In this document: one piece after another, positions 14,604-16,518 of the stretch | Layout of the letters: each line of letters opens with the position of its first letter | Numbering within the stretch: position 1 is the stretch's first letter | From: an uncultured Flavobacteriales bacterium | Lineage (GTDB): Bacteria > Bacteroidota > Bacteroidia > Flavobacteriales_D > Crocinitomicaceae | Reading direction: 5' to 3' | DNA: 16,518 nucleotides | Assembly: GCA_903879765.1 (NCBI GenBank) | Contig: CAIRMS010000148.1 | Span: 1-16,518, forward strand | The notes under the pieces: model-generated | Databases searched by the model: none | What the model saw: only the letters and a program-made list of their open reading frames with translations | What the model was told of the DNA's origin: nothing | Made by a program: the position numbers and the translations under genes

Positions 14604-15809
14604 TCATGTTAAAAACCATTTCCATGCTGGAATTAACTTTATTTTCTTTTCATCTTGTATAATTTCGTCTTCTTGATTTGATGTGATGATAAGGCCTTCT
14701 TCCAAGTCAAAAAACGTTAACGCTTCTAATAATCCATTTACTTCTCGCGGTAAATTCTCTTGAGATACTTCCGCGCAAACTTGAATGGCATGTGTTACTT
14801 TATTTTTCTCTTTTACTACAAAATCGCATTCTCCTTTCTCCCGGAAATAATAAAGCTCTTTATATGTTCGTCTTAATTGTAGGTAAACTGCATTTTCGAA
14901 TAATCGTCCAGTATCATTTGAAAAACTCAATGAATTAGCATCTCCAAAACCTGTATCGATGACATATACTTTCTTTGGGTTAATGGCTACACTTTTTAAG
15001 GACCAGCTAAATTTTGGTACAGTAAACAGCAGATAACTGTCTTCAAACCAGCCGATATAATCAATTACCGTATTCACCGAACCTACACCAAAAGTGTTTT
15101 TGATATTAGTAAATGAAAATTCTTTCCCTGCATTACTTATTAAATACAAAGCGATGCTCATCAATACTTTATCATTCCTAACGGAATGTCTTACAATGAT
15201 ATCACGGTAAATAATGTCTTTTAACAATTGCTGTAAAACTTCTTTATTGGCTGTTTTAAGATAATCCGGAAATCCTCCTTCCAATAAATAGTTTTTAAAT
15301 GTAGCAGCTTCAGCCTTTGTTTTTTTGAAGGATAGGTATTCTTTAAACGAAAAAGGAAGCAACTCTATTTGAATATTTCTTCCTGTAAGTTTGGTTCCCA
15401 TCTCTCTACTGAGCAATGAAGCATTTGAACCGGTAACGCATATCACTTTTTGCTTATCGTGAAGATTTCTTATAAAGAGTTCCCAATTGTCGACATTTTG
15501 AATCTCATCAAAAAAATAATACAAGTTGTTTTCACCAATCACTTCATCAAGTTTTATAAAGTCATTGGGTTCAAAACCAAAAATACGTGGATCTTCAAAT
15601 TTAAAAAATGCGACAGAGCCTGTTAATTTATTGATTAACTGTTGCATCAGGGTGCTCTTTCCACAACGTCTGATTCCAGTGATGATAAGCACAAATTCTT
15701 TGCTCAAAGTCACTTGAGCTAATTTCTCTCGTAATTCTCCCTTAGGTTTGCCCTTAAGCAAAAGCTGTTGCTGCTTGAAAGCTATTTCTACATCAGACTT
15801 TAAAACCAT
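14604..15809 (-). CDS. AAA_14/DUF4143-type ATPase
   Basis: The 401-aa product has the two-domain layout of the widespread AAA_14 plus DUF4143 proteins. The ATPase domain (about 35-160) shows Walker A GIRRCGKST (45-53), Walker B YYFFDEIQNV (D101, E102) and the sensor-like TGSNASLLSRE, followed by the family hallmark ELLPFSFKEYL. The DUF4143 part (about 195-400) contains YVIDTGF, GRLFENAVYLQLRR (E305), FREKGECDFVV (D329) and AIQVC (Q343). This E...D...Q pattern resembles a PD-(D/E)xK nuclease-like core; I cannot say whether it is active. The biological role of these ATPases is poorly known. The gene stands alone on its strand, with AT-rich tandem repeats just upstream of the ATG (15807-15809) and no conserved neighbour, which suggests an accessory, mobile-type gene. 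Confidence 0.9.
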   Translation of the reverse strand: MVLKSDVEIAFKQQQLLLKGKPKGELREKLAQVTLSKEFVLIITGIRRCGKSTLMQQLINKLTGSVAFFKFEDPRIFGFEPNDFIKLDEVIGENNLYYFFDEIQNVDNWELFIRNLHDKQKVICVTGSNASLLSREMGTKLTGRNIQIELLPFSFKEYLSFKKTKAEAATFKNYLLEGGFPDYLKTANKEVLQQLLKDIIYRDIIVRHSVRNDKVLMSIALYLISNAGKEFSFTNIKNTFGVGSVNTVIDYIGWFEDSYLLFTVPKFSWSLKSVAINPKKVYVIDTGFGDANSLSFSNDTGRLFENAVYLQLRRTYKELYYFREKGECDFVVKEKNKVTHAIQVCAEVSQENLPREVNGLLEALTFFDLEEGLIITSNQEDEIIQDEKKIKLIPAWKWFLT

Positions 15810-15813
15810 GATT

Positions 15814-15859
15814 TACATATTATTAATATACAAAAATACATATTATTAATGAACAAAAA
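15814..15859. repeat. Two 23-bp tandem direct repeats upstream of the ATPase
   Basis: Unit 1 (15814-15836) and unit 2 (15837-15859) match at 21 of 23 positions: TACATATTATTAAT, two variable bases, then ACAAAAA. A third, degenerate copy starts at 15860. Each junction creates CAAAAATA on the plus strand, which reads TATTTTTG on the minus strand (15831-15838 and 15854-15861). That fits the Bacteroidota -7 box and faces the ATPase gene. The array could therefore be its promoter or a binding site for a regulator. Confidence 0.8.
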
Positions 15860-15878
15860 TACATTTTATTAAAATGTA
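15860..15878. repeat. Perfect AT-rich inverted repeat
   Basis: TACATTTT and AAAATGTA form a perfect 8-bp inverted repeat around a 3-bp centre. It is the degenerate third unit of the 23-bp array. It lies 51 bp before the ATPase ATG and has the size and symmetry of an operator for a dimeric regulator, though AT-rich palindromes also arise by chance. Confidence 0.5.
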
Positions 15879-15901
15879 ATATTTTGATTAAGCACCACTG
15901 A

Positions 15902-16089
15902 ATTTACTTTTTAATCGAAGCGTTCAAGGATTTTCGACATTTTAACCCGGAAAGAATTTATTCGTTTGAAAGCAATAATGCAAACACAAAAATGATTTTG
16001 AATAGTTTATTAAGTGAAACTGCAGCGAAGCTGGGGAGAACATTACAAGCACTGACAATAATCTCTTTGAAATGGATCATTATCTTTAA
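15902..16089 (+). pseudogene. Possible decayed coding remnant
   Basis: No intact gene is evident between the repeat array and 16182. One plus-strand frame stays open from just after a TGA (15899-15901) and reads protein-like (EAFKDFRHFNPERIYSF, then LLSETAAKLG) up to the GGGG run at 16033-16036. Beyond that it turns hydrophobic and low in charge. A one-base shift at the G run moves into a frame reading GENITSTDNNLFEMDHYL and then a stop (16087-16089). This looks like the 3' end of a gene that lost its 5' part and suffered a frameshift. I do not recognise the family, and chance is a real alternative. Confidence 0.22.
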
Positions 16090-16181
16090 CCAAGTAATCT
16101 CATCAATGAATAGAAAAATGAGTCCTTTTTATGGTTTTACTCGTTATTTGTTATTTTTAAAAAAAATTAAATCTGATCATT

Positions 16182-16518
16182 ATGCATAAAATTATATTTG
16201 AAGGCCCACTGCATCAATCAAAGCTTAACGACAGCCAAATAGACCTAGATTTTGAAGGAGTTTATATTTGGGGATTTATGGTGGATAAAGATTTTAAGCC
16301 GATAAATTGTGCTAAAAAACATGAATACAAACCAGATGAGATGACTTTTTTACCTTACTATGTTGGAATGGCAACAGGTAAAGGTAAAATCCCTATGACA
16401 GTAAGAAAAAGACTTAATAGCCATAAAGAAGTCGAGAAAAGTCATGGAGCAAAATACACAAGAATTAATGAAAATTACTTGAAATATTTTCATAAAGACA
16501 CCGATGATTTCCCAATTC
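16182..16518 (+). CDS. Partial gene, GIY-YIG-like protein (cut by right edge)
   Basis: An ATG at 16182-16184 opens a frame of 112 codons that runs off the window without a stop. The product begins MHKIIFEGPLHQSKL and contains EGVYIWGFM (26-34), FLPYYVGMATG (57-66) and VRKRLNSH (74-81). The spacing of a GVY element, a YYVG element about 30 residues later and an R..H element resembles the GIY-YIG endonuclease fold (GIY, YIG, then Arg). The catalytic Glu, Asn and the C-terminal part are beyond the edge, so family and activity are unconfirmed. No clear promoter box was found just upstream. The basic, Lys-rich composition would suit a nucleic-acid-binding protein. Confidence 0.65.
   Translation, partial: MHKIIFEGPLHQSKLNDSQIDLDFEGVYIWGFMVDKDFKPINCAKKHEYKPDEMTFLPYYVGMATGKGKIPMTVRKRLNSHKEVEKSHGAKYTRINENYLKYFHKDTDDFPI

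Noticed and set aside
15992..16189. 65-codon plus-strand frame with an ATG
   Set aside because: Its open frame extends upstream of that ATG, its second half is low-charge and hydrophobic, and it overlaps the better-supported start at 16182. It is treated as part of a possible remnant instead.
14604..16518. A complete defence system formed by the ATPase and the GIY-YIG-like gene
   Set aside because: They are divergent, separated by 372 bp, and the second is incomplete. No toxin, antitoxin, helicase, methylase or other partner is visible, so the claim cannot be supported.
1..16518. CRISPR array, insertion sequence or integrase
   Set aside because: No regularly spaced repeat-spacer pattern, no transposase or recombinase motif, and no terminal inverted repeats with target duplications were seen on either strand.

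Overview
The window looks like a chromosomal segment of a low-GC member of the Bacteroidota, most likely Flavobacteriales and possibly close to Crocinitomicaceae/Fluviicola. That placement rests on Bacteroidota-type gene content (a DUF5686-type outer-membrane protein with an N-terminal carboxypeptidase-regulatory-like domain, a DUF6427-like membrane protein, a lipoprotein-type LptC, a TraR/DksA protein with a degenerate zinc finger, a long LspA) and on promoter boxes of the Bacteroidota TAnnTTTG type. It is my judgement, not the result of a database search.

Region 1 (1-7703, minus strand) is a tightly packed run of eight genes, probably one operon. In transcription order: a DUF6427-like membrane protein, purQ, purD, a CNNM/CBS/CorC-type membrane protein, a secreted beta-propeller-like protein, a HAD phosphatase, ruvB and queG (cut by the left edge). 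Several junctions are ATGA or TGATG overlaps. The run mixes purine synthesis, Holliday-junction processing and queuosine synthesis with a membrane protein of the ion-transport-linked CNNM type.

Region 2 (7704-8937, plus strand) starts at a convincing Bacteroidota promoter and carries a TraR/DksA-family regulator, then lspA, which is coupled to it by a TAGTG junction. The 3' end of lspA overlaps the next, convergent gene by 4 bp.

Region 3 (8934-14324, minus strand) is a cell-envelope operon: coaX, a predicted outer-membrane beta-barrel protein, lptC (GTG start, lipobox), a 75-aa membrane protein, and an 839-aa DUF5686-type outer-membrane protein with a Lys/Glu-rich linker encoded by homopolymer tracts.

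Region 4 (14364-14524, plus strand) is a tRNA-Phe(GAA) gene with its own promoter and a strong intrinsic terminator.

Region 5 (14525-16518) differs from the rest. It holds an AAA_14/DUF4143-type ATPase with AT-rich 23-bp tandem repeats just upstream, about 370 bp with no confident gene but a possible decayed coding remnant, and the start of a gene whose product looks GIY-YIG-like and runs off the right edge. The change from conserved operons to this accessory-looking content right after a tRNA gene is the main structural signal. I found no integrase, transposase, CRISPR array or recognisable defence operon, so the case for a new system is weak. The best leads are the tRNA-proximal segment and the unassigned envelope proteins.
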